From CATOSP01 sp965197545 (GTDB lineage: Bacteria; Chloroflexota; Dehalococcoidia; Lucifugimonadales; UBA3495), in contig CBDANJ010000007.1 of the NCBI GenBank assembly GCA_965197545.1, positions 1,240,001 through 1,304,000 of the forward strand: a stretch of 64,000 bases of DNA. Direction: 5' to 3'. The translations under genes were made by a program, and so were the position numbers. Shown piece after piece: positions 8,869 through 17,220 of the stretch. The notes under the pieces are model-generated. The model made no database searches and was not told the origin of the DNA. It was given only the letters and a program-made list of their open reading frames with translations. The first letter of the stretch is position 1. Each line of letters starts with the position of its first letter.

Positions 8869-9519
8869 ATGCCCCACAACTTCTGGATGGTAGTTTGCAA
8901 CCAGACGAATTTTGGGATAACCCGCGACATGGGGTTCAAACTGCTGGGTTTGAAGGGTCAGCACCGTCGCAAGGTCCAACGGATCGGGTCCGGGGACCGG
9001 ATACTGTTTTACGTCACCCATCTCCGCAGGTTCACCGCCACGGCCACCGCCACGGCCTCCTACGTCGAAGATGTCACCCCCATCTGGGAGAAGGAAGGGG
9101 TTGCCGACTGGCCCTACCGGGTCCAGACCAAGCCGGAAATCATCCTGACCCCCAGCCAGTTTATCGACGCCAATCTCCTGGCCCCAAGGCTGGACTATGT
9201 GAGGCGTTGGGCCCCCGAGAACTGGTATATGGCGTTCCAGGGCAACTTGCACCTGCTGCCCAAGAGCGATTTTCTTCTCATCGAGGAGGAAATGAAGAAG
9301 CTCAGCCTTGGGAAGAAATACAACCGCGACGCCGCGCCTCCGATCACGGAGCCCGCCCGAAGGAAGAAGGGCGGGTCGAGACGGGGCCGCAACCGGGACT
9401 CCGCAAGGACCAGTCCCCAGGCCGCCAGTCCCCAGACCGGGAATCCCGTCGATAACGGAGGCGCTCAGGCGCCCCAACGCCGCCCGGCCGTCCAGGCCAG
9501 GGGAAGGGCAACCAGCTAA
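8869..9519 (+). CDS. EVE-domain (PUA-like) protein
   Basis: Start ATG 8869 (MPHNFWMVVCNQTNFGITRD) follows a GAGGTAG ribosome-binding stretch; longer upstream readings lack family similarity. Residues 1-145 form an EVE domain: the opening FWMVVCN strand, KLLGLKGQHRRKVQRIGSGD and RILFYVTHLRRF, then YRVQTKPEIILTP and RRWAPENWYMAFQG. EVE/YTH-like domains bind modified bases in DNA or RNA and often associate with restriction or RNA-modification functions. The last 70 residues are basic and Pro/Gln-rich, probably disordered. Here it stands alone, followed 17 bases later by the SRPBCC gene. Confidence 0.85.
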   Translation: MPHNFWMVVCNQTNFGITRDMGFKLLGLKGQHRRKVQRIGSGDRILFYVTHLRRFTATATATASYVEDVTPIWEKEGVADWPYRVQTKPEIILTPSQFIDANLLAPRLDYVRRWAPENWYMAFQGNLHLLPKSDFLLIEEEMKKLSLGKKYNRDAAPPITEPARRKKGGSRRGRNRDSARTSPQAASPQTGNPVDNGGAQAPQRRPAVQARGRATS

Positions 9520-9536
9520 CGGAGGGCGAGCCACCC

Positions 9537-10034
9537 ATGACTTTTGGTCCGGGCGGAATTCATGATTCTGCCGAAGATAGGGAAATTGTCGTCAACCGTA
9601 CGTTTCAAGCCCGGCCGGAATTGGTGTGGTTGGCATGGACGGAGCGGGAGCGAATTGAGCAGTGGTGGGGGCCGGAAGGAATGTCCACGACTGTTGAAGA
9701 GCTGGACCTTCGCCCCGGCGGCAGGTGGAAATACGTTATGAAGGCCCCAGATGGGACCCAATACCCCGTCGAAGGCATCTTCGCTGATATCATAGAATCG
9801 GAACTGCTGGTGGCCACCGATGAGTTCGGCGAGGACTATCAATACTCCGGAGACCTCCCCCAAGGAGTCGTAACCTCGGTGTCCCTGAGAGACAGAGGGA
9901 CAGGTACCGAGATGACATTGCGAATGGTCCACCGGTCGGCGGAAGACAGGGCGGTCCACGAGCAAATGGGTGTGGAGGGCGGCTGGAATTCCAGCTTCAA
10001 CCGCTTGGACCGGTATTTGGCCAGCCTGGAGTAG
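9537..10034 (+). CDS. SRPBCC (AHSA1-type) domain protein
   Basis: The 165-residue protein begins its conserved part at about residue 14 with EIVVNRTFQARPELVWLAWT, followed by RIEQWWGPEGMSTTVEELDLRPGG, TEMTLRMVHRS and the C-terminal helix GWNSSFNRLDRYL. This is the START-like hydrophobic-pocket fold of the Aha1 C-terminal/YndB group. Members bind small lipophilic ligands or act in stress responses; the ligand here is unknown. It may form a short transcription unit with the EVE gene upstream. Confidence 0.9.
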   Translation: MTFGPGGIHDSAEDREIVVNRTFQARPELVWLAWTERERIEQWWGPEGMSTTVEELDLRPGGRWKYVMKAPDGTQYPVEGIFADIIESELLVATDEFGEDYQYSGDLPQGVVTSVSLRDRGTGTEMTLRMVHRSAEDRAVHEQMGVEGGWNSSFNRLDRYLASLE

Positions 10035-10202
10035 CCCGGAGACTCTCCGTTGTGGGCTATGTGGACGATGTGGGCAATGCTGAAGCCGGATTGTCGAGTA
10101 TAGCTCCGGGAGCCTCACGCACCCCGCCAGATCTAACACTGATACGAACGCCCAGCATCAAACGTCCTAAGCCGACATCCGGCCTGTGAATCGGGCCTAC
10201 GA

Positions 10203-11456
10203 CTACGGACCGGCCAGTCCAACTTCTCCGGTAGGGCAGATTTCTTCCAGGGCGCACTCGATCTCCCGCACCACCTCGGGATCGGTGTCCCGGGCCAAGG
10301 CGAACTCAAGGGCTATCTTGGCTTCGTGGTTATCGATCCGCCCCAGAGCCCATGCCGCATGACCACGTACCAGCGGGCTACCCTTGCGCAACACCTCGGC
10401 AAGCGCCGGAACTGTCCCCGGATCGCCCAGGTTTCCCAGGGCCACGCAGGCGTTACGCTGCATCCCCTCCCATTTGGCGCGCATGATGGGCGTGCCGCGG
10501 AACCTCTGCCGAAACTCTTCCTCTGTCATTTTGAGCAGACCCACCAGGTCCATCGTTCCCAATCCGCCGTTTCTGACCGCATCTCTGCCGGTAGTGGGTG
10601 ACCACCCTGTGCCCGGTTGTTTCGAGGATAGATTGCCCTGCGGATCACCGCGATCCCAAACCGAAGGCTCCGCCATATCCGCCTTGCGGTTGACCGGGCA
10701 TACCTCCTGGCAAATGTCGCACCCGAATACCCAGTCCAGCATTTGAGGGCGCAACTCCCTCGGAATCGCCCCTCTGTTCTCGATGGTCTGGTATGAGATG
10801 CAGCGGGTATTGTCGATGACATAGGGAGCGACGATAGCTCCGGTGGGGCAAGCGTCGATGCACCGGACGCACGAACCGCAAGTCTTGGCCAAAGGTCGGT
10901 CGGGAGTGAGTTCCAGGTTTGTGATCAACTGTCCCAGGAACACCCAAGAACCATGAGAAGGCGTAAGGATGTTGGTATTCTTGCCAAACCAGCCGAGGCC
11001 CGACCTGTTGGCCGCGGCACGGTCGAGCATCGGGCCGTCGTCAACGTACCACCTGGCGGATATCTCGGACGCGAGAGATTCGGACAGATTCTCGGCTAGC
11101 GCCCGCATCCGGCGCTTCATCACGCGGTGATAGTCCCGAAGCCGGGCGTAACGGGCCACCTTACCCGTGTTGGACGCAGGGGCTGACTCGCCATCCTCAG
11201 GGAACAGGTAGCTCATACCCAGGCAGATGATGGAACGCGCCCCGGGAAGCAGAGTTGCCGGACCAGCGCCCCGGCGCACTCGAGACTCGTTGAACCAGGG
11301 CAGCCCGTCCATGTGACCGTCCTGAATACGCTCGAGGGTGATATCCCGGTCGGCGGAGAATTCCTCGGCGGTTGTTATCCGCACCAGGTCGAAGCCGTGG
11401 CGCCGGGCGTGCCGCTTTACTAGCTCTTCAACTTCTAAATTGGTTACGGGCATCAC
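10203..11456 (-). CDS. queG: Epoxyqueuosine reductase
   Basis: A 417-residue cobalamin- and Fe-S-dependent enzyme that reduces epoxyqueuosine to queuosine in tRNA. The N-terminal cobalamin-binding domain contains the substrate region WYVDDGPMLDRAAA and GLGWFGKNTNIL. Two 4Fe-4S clusters are visible: CGSCVRCIDACPTGA and CDICQEVCPVNRKA. Residues after about 330 form HEAT-like repeats (ACVALGNLGDPGTVPALAEVL, AAWALGRID), the usual tRNA-binding tail. It lies 15 bases downstream of the dCTP deaminase-like gene on the same strand. Other que genes are not in the window. Confidence 0.96.
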   Translation of the reverse strand: MMPVTNLEVEELVKRHARRHGFDLVRITTAEEFSADRDITLERIQDGHMDGLPWFNESRVRRGAGPATLLPGARSIICLGMSYLFPEDGESAPASNTGKVARYARLRDYHRVMKRRMRALAENLSESLASEISARWYVDDGPMLDRAAANRSGLGWFGKNTNILTPSHGSWVFLGQLITNLELTPDRPLAKTCGSCVRCIDACPTGAIVAPYVIDNTRCISYQTIENRGAIPRELRPQMLDWVFGCDICQEVCPVNRKADMAEPSVWDRGDPQGNLSSKQPGTGWSPTTGRDAVRNGGLGTMDLVGLLKMTEEEFRQRFRGTPIMRAKWEGMQRNACVALGNLGDPGTVPALAEVLRKGSPLVRGHAAWALGRIDNHEAKIALEFALARDTDPEVVREIECALEEICPTGEVGLAGP

Positions 11457-11471
11457 AAGGTCCAGCGGGCC

Positions 11472-11990
11472 TCAGATATTCTCCCCCAGGAACCTTCCCT
11501 GGTAGCCCTGGCTGACCGGCTGTGCCAGGTGGAAGAACACCAACTGCCACAGCCGGGCGTCTCTCTGGACTTGGTATCCGTTGGGGTTGTGTACCACCAG
11601 CAAGGCCTGTGGCCGTCCCCTGTATCCTGCGTCTCCGACGGCGGTGTGCAAACTGACGCCGCTTCGCAACAGGCTGGAGCGGGGGAATCCCAGGGCTGTA
11701 AGGTCCAGGGGCAGGTTCACAACTTCGTTGAAGGTAACAAGGTAAGGGCCAGGCGGTAGACGAACCCAGCCCGCAGCATCGAAAGGCATCGGCTCTGTTT
11801 CGGCCAACTCCCGGTTGTCGAGCCCCGCCCCCATGCCGCCCCCCGATGCCATCCGGCTTACCTCCTGCAGAGTCAAGTCGAAGCCGTTAGGCTGCAGTTG
11901 TTCGTCCAGCGAGATATAACGCTCGATAAGCGGTGGTTTTCCCTGGACGAGGTCGCCTATTGATTCTCTGTCTAGCGCTCCGGTAATCAT
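11472..11990 (-). CDS. dCTP deaminase/dUTPase-family protein
   Basis: Start ATG 11990 (MITGALDRESIGDLV) is chosen because GGAAGGAG lies just upstream; a longer reading to 12080 lacks similarity. The 172-residue product has the trimeric dUTPase/Dcd fold: LQPNGFDLTLQEVSRM, PFDAAGWVRLPPGPYLVTFNE, the nucleotide-binding FPRSSLLRSGVSLHTAVGDAGYRG, and a late FHLAQPV segment. The pattern is close to archaeal-type dUTPases. It keeps dUTP low or makes dUMP; which of the two activities dominates cannot be told. It lies between groEL and queG on the minus strand. Confidence 0.85.
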   Translation of the reverse strand: MITGALDRESIGDLVQGKPPLIERYISLDEQLQPNGFDLTLQEVSRMASGGGMGAGLDNRELAETEPMPFDAAGWVRLPPGPYLVTFNEVVNLPLDLTALGFPRSSLLRSGVSLHTAVGDAGYRGRPQALLVVHNPNGYQVQRDARLWQLVFFHLAQPVSQGYQGRFLGENI

Positions 11991-12089
11991 GGCTCCTTCC
12001 AGATGACGACTCGAAACTGTGATAAACGCGAAAGTGGCGGGCGCCAAGGCTGCCCGCCACCAACCATCCACAGGATACATCCCGTAATG

Positions 12090-13715
12090 TTAATCGTGCA
12101 TGAAGTCTTGGACGTCGGCAGGCAGCGGCTCTTCCTTCGGGATTTCGGTGATAATCGCCTGGGTTGTGAGCATCATTCCGGCGATGCTGCCAGCGTTTTC
12201 CAGGGCGGAGCGGGTGACCTTTACGGGGTCGACGATTCCCTGCTGAATGAGGTGGCAGAATTCCCCTCGTTCGGCGTCGAAGCCCCAGTCGCCTTCGCCT
12301 CGGCGCACTCCGTCGACAATCACCTCTCCGGAGTAGCCGGCGTTGTTCGCGATTAAGACCAGCGGTGCGCTTAGCGCTTGCTTGACCAGGCGGACCCCCA
12401 GAGCTTCTTCGCCTTCCAGGCTGGCTTCCAGGTCGTCCAACACGTGCTCGGACCGAATCATGGCGACCCCGCCGCCTGGCACGATACCCTCTTCGACTGC
12501 GGCCCTGGTGGCAGACAACGCATCTTCCGTCCGGGACTTCCGCTCGTTTACCTCTGGTTCGGTGACTCCACCGACCTTGACAACCGCTACGCCTCCTACC
12601 AGGGCAGCCATGCGCTCCTGCAGTTTCTCACGGTCGTAGTCGGAATTCGTCTCCTCGATCTGGACCCGGAGCTGTTCTGCCCTGTCACGCACCGCCTGAG
12701 CCGGTCCCCGTCCCTCAACGATAGTGCTATCGTCTTTCATGACGACCACGCGGCGGGCGGACCCAAGCTGCTCCAGTTCGGCGGTCTCGGGTTTGAGCCC
12801 AACATCGTTGCTTATGACGGTGGCGCCCGTCAGAGTCGCGATATCTTCCAGGAGAGCCTTGCGCCTCTCACCGAATCCGGGGGCCTTGATAGCGGCACAG
12901 TTCAAGGTTCCGCGCATTTTGTTGACCACCAGGGTGGCAAGCGCCTCCCCATCAACGTCTTCGGCGATGATCACAAGGGGCCGCCGCCCTGCCTGAATCA
13001 CCTTTTCCATTACGGGAACGATGTCGTTGGGGGAGCTGATCTTCTGGTCTGTCAGGAAAATCATAGGCTCGTCCAGGGCCGCTTCCATTCTGTCGGTGTC
13101 GGTGACGAAGTGGGGTGACAGGTAACCCCGGTCGACCCTCACGCCCTCGACGAACTCCAATTCGTCAGTCATAGCCTTGGACTCTTCGACGGTAATAACC
13201 CCGTCCCGGCCAACTTTGTCCATCGCGTCGGCCAGCAGGGACGCAATGGTCTCCTCGTGGGCGGACAAGGCTGCGACCCGGGCGATCTGTTCCCGGTCTT
13301 CAACTGGGACGGCCAAGCGCTTGAGTTCTTCCACGACCGCTTCGACGGCCTTGTCGATACCTTCCTTGATGGCCATGCCGCTGGCTCCGGCGGCCACATT
13401 CATGAACCCGTTTCGGACCATCGACTGGGCTAGTACAACCGAAGTGGTAGTGCCATCGCCGACCACGTCGTTGGTCTTGGAAGCGGCTTCTTTTACGAGC
13501 TGAGCGCCCATATTCTCGTATGCGTCGGGCAACTCGACCTCTTTAGCGATGGTAACACCGTCGCTGCACACTACCGGCAGTCCGAACATGCGGCTGAGCA
13601 GCACGTTTCGGCCGCTGGGCCCAAGGGTAAGACCGACTACTCGGGCCAACTCGTCCACTCCGCGCATTAGGCTCACACGGGCGTCCTCATCAAAAGTAAG
13701 TTGTTTATCCGCCAT
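12090..13715 (-). CDS. groEL: Chaperonin GroEL (60 kDa)
   Basis: The 541-residue ATP-dependent folding chamber subunit has the hallmark nucleotide-binding motifs LTLGPSGRNVLL (about 29-40) and GDGTTTS (86-92, with the ATPase Asp87), the apical-domain segment APGFGERRKALLEDIA, and VEEGIVPGGGVA near residue 415. The C-terminus ends QDFMHD, without the flexible Gly-Gly-Met repeat of canonical GroEL. There is no groES gene next to it; the neighbours are folK upstream and a dUTPase-like gene downstream. It could be a second, specialised GroEL paralogue using a GroES encoded elsewhere. Confidence 0.96.
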   Translation of the reverse strand: MADKQLTFDEDARVSLMRGVDELARVVGLTLGPSGRNVLLSRMFGLPVVCSDGVTIAKEVELPDAYENMGAQLVKEAASKTNDVVGDGTTTSVVLAQSMVRNGFMNVAAGASGMAIKEGIDKAVEAVVEELKRLAVPVEDREQIARVAALSAHEETIASLLADAMDKVGRDGVITVEESKAMTDELEFVEGVRVDRGYLSPHFVTDTDRMEAALDEPMIFLTDQKISSPNDIVPVMEKVIQAGRRPLVIIAEDVDGEALATLVVNKMRGTLNCAAIKAPGFGERRKALLEDIATLTGATVISNDVGLKPETAELEQLGSARRVVVMKDDSTIVEGRGPAQAVRDRAEQLRVQIEETNSDYDREKLQERMAALVGGVAVVKVGGVTEPEVNERKSRTEDALSATRAAVEEGIVPGGGVAMIRSEHVLDDLEASLEGEEALGVRLVKQALSAPLVLIANNAGYSGEVIVDGVRRGEGDWGFDAERGEFCHLIQQGIVDPVKVTRSALENAGSIAGMMLTTQAIITEIPKEEPLPADVQDFMHD

Positions 13716-13807
13716 GCTATCTCCTCGATGACTCGCCCGCTCACCGCTGAAGCTACGCTCAATAACCCGCGAAAAATTCGCAAGCGTTGGCGGGCGTGAT
13801 TCTTACA

Positions 13808-13844
13808 CGCATACAAATATGCGATAGGGCCGGTACATTGTCAA
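13808..13844 (-). promoter_or_regulatory. Predicted groEL promoter with palindrome over -10
   Basis: Read on the minus strand: -35 TTGACA (13844-13839), 17-base spacer, -10 CATATT (13821-13816). The -10 lies inside the inverted repeat CGCATA-CAAA-TATGCG (13808-13823, plus strand), a position suited to a repressor. A second TTGACA occurs 11 bases further upstream. I did not find a CIRCE element (TTAGCACTC-N9-GAGTGCTAA) in the gap. Confidence 0.5.
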
Positions 13845-13876
13845 CCGGTTGTCAACCAGTATCGTATATTTGACCG

Positions 13877-14425
13877 CTAGGCGCTGTGGTCTGGGGCCTG
13901 AGATTGGTCCAGGGGCGGACCCCAAGGCTTCACGCCTTCCGTTTCCGGCACGATGGCTGCTAACTCCCTGATGTTCTGCCTTAACGTTGGATGGCGTAAC
14001 TCGGGGGCTAAATCCGTCAAGGGAATCAGCACGAAAGCCCGTTGGTGTAGCCGGGGATGAGGGACCTGTAGGTTGGGCTCATCGACGACGTCGCCGCTGT
14101 AGAACAGGATGTCTATGTCGATCTTTCTTGGGCCCCACCGCGGGCTCCACTCCCGTCCCGTCGTGGCTTCTATCTGCTTTACCCAATCAAGCAATTCCGC
14201 CGGGGTCAATGATGTGGTGATTTCCAATACGCAGTTGAGAAAATCGGGTTGGCCGGCCACTCCCCACGGTGCGGTCTCGTAAATTGGAGATGACCTAACG
14301 TGCGATAGACGGCCGTCGGGAAGGGGGAGTAGGTCCCACGCTTGCCGCAAATTGTCCAGGCGCGGTCCCAGGTTGGTCCCCAACCCCAAGTAGGCGGTTA
14401 CGAAGGCCAACCGGGGGGCCTCCAA
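13877..14425 (-). CDS. folK: 6-hydroxymethyl-7,8-dihydropterin pyrophosphokinase
   Basis: The 182-residue HPPK transfers pyrophosphate from ATP to hydroxymethyl-dihydropterin, the step before dihydropteroate synthase. Visible motifs are AYLGLGTNLGPR (residues 11-22), SPIYETAPWG, QPDFLNCVLEI, the catalytic GREWSPRWGPRKIDIDILFY with both Mg-binding Asp residues, and VPHPRLHQRAFVLIPL. It overlaps the 3' end of folP by 28 bases on the same strand, so the two are translated from one message. The N-terminal ten residues before AYLG may not be native; a later start is possible. Confidence 0.96.
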   Translation of the reverse strand: MEAPRLAFVTAYLGLGTNLGPRLDNLRQAWDLLPLPDGRLSHVRSSPIYETAPWGVAGQPDFLNCVLEITTSLTPAELLDWVKQIEATTGREWSPRWGPRKIDIDILFYSGDVVDEPNLQVPHPRLHQRAFVLIPLTDLAPELRHPTLRQNIRELAAIVPETEGVKPWGPPLDQSQAPDHSA

Positions 14426-15258
14426 CCCCGCACCACGGCGTCAGTCATACGGCTGACCCGCACCATGTGTTGGACATCGTGGACGCGCACTATGTCCGCG
14501 CCCTCTCTTATGGACAGACTTACGGTCGCCGATGTGCCTTCGACGCGCTGGTCCACTGGAAGGCCGAGTACCAGTCCGATGGTTGACTTGCGGGAAGCGC
14601 CTACCAGCAGGGGGAATCCCAGGGCCTTGATCTCTTGCAACCTGCGCAGGACTTCCAGGTTCTGTTCGGGTGTCTTTCCGAACCCGATACCGGGGTCCAG
14701 GACTAGGTTCTCTGTGGACACTCCGGCGTCCACGGCGGCGCTGATGCTGCGCGCGAGAGAGGCTTTGATATCCGAAATAAGGTCGTTGTAGCGGCTGCCT
14801 CGCTGGTTGTGCATGAGGACCACCGGCGCGCCGGAGTCAGCGGCCACCTGCGCCATTGCGGGGTCTCCCTGCAACCCCCATTGGTCGTTGATGATGGTTG
14901 CGCCGGCTTGCAGGGCGCGGCGCACCACTTCGGGTTTGTAGGTATCCACGCTGATCGGTATTCGGACCCTGCTTGAGATGGCTTCCAGCGCAGGTATCAG
15001 CCTCTCTAGTTCCTCTTCAACCGGCGCCGGGACCGAGCCTGGCCTTGTCGATTCCGCGCCAACGTCTAGAATGTCCGCGCCCTCTGACTCCATGCGCAGG
15101 GCCAGGTCGACGGCCTTGCAAGTGTCCGCGCCCAGACCGTCCCCGGAAAATGAATCGTGGGTCGCGTTGAGGATGCCCATGACGTAGGTGCGGCGGCCCC
15201 AGACCAGCGGCTCACCGCCGGAAACCAGGATGTGCTGGAGGCCTTTTTCGGTGGTCAA
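14398..15258 (-). CDS. folP: Dihydropteroate synthase
   Basis: The 286-residue TIM-barrel enzyme joins p-aminobenzoate to hydroxymethyl-dihydropterin pyrophosphate. Motifs: YVMGILNATHDSFSGDG (loop 1, about 25-41; the usual NxTPDSFSDGG is changed to NATHDSFSGDG), ADILDVGAESTRPGS (loop 2), ISVDTYKPEV, IINDQWGL, LDPGIGFGKTPEQNLEVLR and PLLVGASRKS. The HDSF variation at loop 1 is worth noting because that loop contacts pABA and sulfonamides. It is first in the folP-folK pair. Confidence 0.96.
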   Translation of the reverse strand: MTTEKGLQHILVSGGEPLVWGRRTYVMGILNATHDSFSGDGLGADTCKAVDLALRMESEGADILDVGAESTRPGSVPAPVEEELERLIPALEAISSRVRIPISVDTYKPEVVRRALQAGATIINDQWGLQGDPAMAQVAADSGAPVVLMHNQRGSRYNDLISDIKASLARSISAAVDAGVSTENLVLDPGIGFGKTPEQNLEVLRRLQEIKALGFPLLVGASRKSTIGLVLGLPVDQRVEGTSATVSLSIREGADIVRVHDVQHMVRVSRMTDAVVRGWRPPGWPS

Positions 15259-15423
15259 TTAGTCAACTCAAGGGGGAGGCGGATAACTCTTCTGGAAGTG
15301 TCGAATAGGAGAGCCCACGGAGCCAGCCCAAGATTAAGGGTACAACCCGATTCTAGCACCTGAGTCAGGGCGATCGCACTAAGTAACTATGTCAAACCTG
15401 AACGAGCAGGCTTGGGCAGAGGG

Positions 15424-15498
15424 GAAATCCCCCTTATGCGAAAGGGGGAGAGTCTCCCACACCGTTGCCTCGGCCTGGTCAACTCTGAACAGTTACCC
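15424..15498. repeat. Intergenic hairpin repeat, copy 1
   Basis: In the 321-base gap upstream of the carboxyltransferase gene, a hairpin (AAATCCCCCTT / AAAGGGGGAG, 15424-15451) is followed 30 bases later by the tail AACTCTGAACAGTTACCC (15481-15498). The same hairpin plus tail with almost identical spacing occurs at 29899-29973. The rest of the gap shows no gene. Confidence 0.7.
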
Positions 15499-15579
15499 TG
15501 AATCGGGATTCTTGCACCGCACAAACCCCGTCTGCTAGGATGATGCCAATTGCGCCTATAGCCAGCCTCCGGAGGGGCC

Positions 15580-17148
15580 GTGACCGCAGCAGAAGACCGT
15601 TTGATCGACCAGAAGCTGACTACCCTTGATGACCTGCGTCAGGAGGCCCACCGGGGCGGCGGCCAGCGTCGTATCGACCAGCAGCACTCTCGAGGCAAGC
15701 TAACCGCCAGGGAGAGGATTGCCCTGCTGATGGACCCCGGCACTTTCGAAGAGTTGGACACCTTCGTAACCCACCGGACCACCGACTTCGGGCTTGCCGA
15801 CCAAAGATTCCTCGGTGATGCTGTGGTCACCGGCTATGGAAAGGTGGACGGGCGCCAGGTTTTCGCCTATGCACAGGACTTCACCGTGTTCGGAGGCTCC
15901 CTTTCGGAGGTTGTCAGCCAGAAAATTTGCAAGGCGATGGACCTGGCCGCGAAGACCGGTTGCCCGTTCATTGGCCTGAACGACTCGGGAGGAGCGCGGA
16001 TTCAGGAGGGGACCGGCAGCCTTGCTGGATATGGGGACATCTTTCTCCGAAACACCCTGTTCTCCGGAGTAGTGCCCCAGATTTCGGTCATCGTCGGCCC
16101 CGCCGCCGGAGGGGCCGTGTACTCTCCTGCCATCACGGACTTCGTGTTCATGGTCCAGGGCACGGGCCAGATGTACATCACCGGGCCAGACGTGATTAAA
16201 GCGGTCACCGGCGAAGAGGTGACGCATGAGGAATTGGGAGGGGCCGCCGCCCACGCCACCAAGAGCGGGGTCGCTCAGTTCGTCTTCTCCAGCGAAGAAG
16301 AGTGCTTGACCGAAGTCCGAAGGCTGTTGAGCTTTCTTCCCGGCAACAACTTGGAGGACCCCCCCATGGCCGGATCAGGGGATTCCTCCAGCCGTTCCGA
16401 TCCGGAACTGAGGTACATCGTCCCAGACGACTCCAACCGGCCGTACGACATGCGGGACATAGTCTACCGGATTGTCGACGACGAAGAGTTCATGGAAGTC
16501 CACCAGAACTTCGCCCAGAACGTGGTCGTAGGATTCGCCCGCATGGGTGGCCGCCCATTGGGCATCGTCGGGAACCAGCCTAACTACCTTGCCGGTGTGT
16601 TGGACATCGACGCCTCAAGCAAGGCGGCAAGATTCGTCCGGTTCTGCGACTGCTTCAATATTCCGCTGGTGACACTTGTGGATGTGCCGGGTTTCATGCC
16701 GGGCGTGGACCAAGAGTACGGCGGTATCATCCGCCACGGCGCGAAGCTCATCTACGCCTACGCCGAGGCAACAGTCCCCAAGGTCTGCATTATCACCCGC
16801 AAAGCCTACGGCGGGGCTTACATCGTGATGAGCAGCAAGCACCTACGGTCGGACCTAAACCTGGTCTGGCCCTCTGCCGAGATCGCCGTTATGGGAGCGG
16901 AGGGGGCGATTAACATAATCTACCGGGAGCAGATCGCAGCGGCTGACGACCCCGGAAAGACGCGGCAGGAGCTGATCGACGACTACCAAGAGAAATTCAC
17001 GAACCCCTACGTGGCCGCCAACCGGGGGTTCGTCGACGATGTGATTGACCCAGCGGATACCCGGGGCCGCGTCATCCGCGCCCTGGAAATGCTGCAGAAC
17101 AAGCGGGACAGCCTGCCAGCCAAGAAGCACGGCAACATTCCTCTTTAG
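15580..17148 (+). CDS. pccB: Acyl-CoA carboxylase carboxyltransferase subunit
   Basis: The 522-residue protein starts at GTG 15580 behind GGAGGGG. It is the biotin-dependent carboxyltransferase beta subunit of the propionyl-/methylmalonyl-CoA type (one chain with two crotonase-fold halves). N-half: RGKLTARERIALLMDPGTFEE, GRQVFAYAQDFTVFGGS, GLNDSGGARIQEG (oxyanion region) and GPAAGGAVYSPAITDF. C-half: GIVGNQPNYLAGVLDIDAS, LVDVPGFMPGVDQEYGG, TVPKVCIITRKAYGGAYIVM and PSAEIAVMGAEGAI. The biotin carboxylase/carrier subunit is not adjacent. A separate accD-like gene at the window end is probably the acetyl-CoA enzyme. Confidence 0.94.
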   Translation: MTAAEDRLIDQKLTTLDDLRQEAHRGGGQRRIDQQHSRGKLTARERIALLMDPGTFEELDTFVTHRTTDFGLADQRFLGDAVVTGYGKVDGRQVFAYAQDFTVFGGSLSEVVSQKICKAMDLAAKTGCPFIGLNDSGGARIQEGTGSLAGYGDIFLRNTLFSGVVPQISVIVGPAAGGAVYSPAITDFVFMVQGTGQMYITGPDVIKAVTGEEVTHEELGGAAAHATKSGVAQFVFSSEEECLTEVRRLLSFLPGNNLEDPPMAGSGDSSSRSDPELRYIVPDDSNRPYDMRDIVYRIVDDEEFMEVHQNFAQNVVVGFARMGGRPLGIVGNQPNYLAGVLDIDASSKAARFVRFCDCFNIPLVTLVDVPGFMPGVDQEYGGIIRHGAKLIYAYAEATVPKVCIITRKAYGGAYIVMSSKHLRSDLNLVWPSAEIAVMGAEGAINIIYREQIAAADDPGKTRQELIDDYQEKFTNPYVAANRGFVDDVIDPADTRGRVIRALEMLQNKRDSLPAKKHGNIPL

Positions 17149-17220
17149 GGGCGGACGCGGTACTCACCTCGGCGGCGTGGACGTTCCAATTCCCCGGCCG
17201 GATGCGCCCAGGAGAATTTG

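Noticed and set aside
13716..13876. CIRCE/HrcA operator upstream of groEL
   Set aside because: No TTAGCACTC-N9-GAGTGCTAA-like repeat is present; only the shorter CGCATA palindrome was found.
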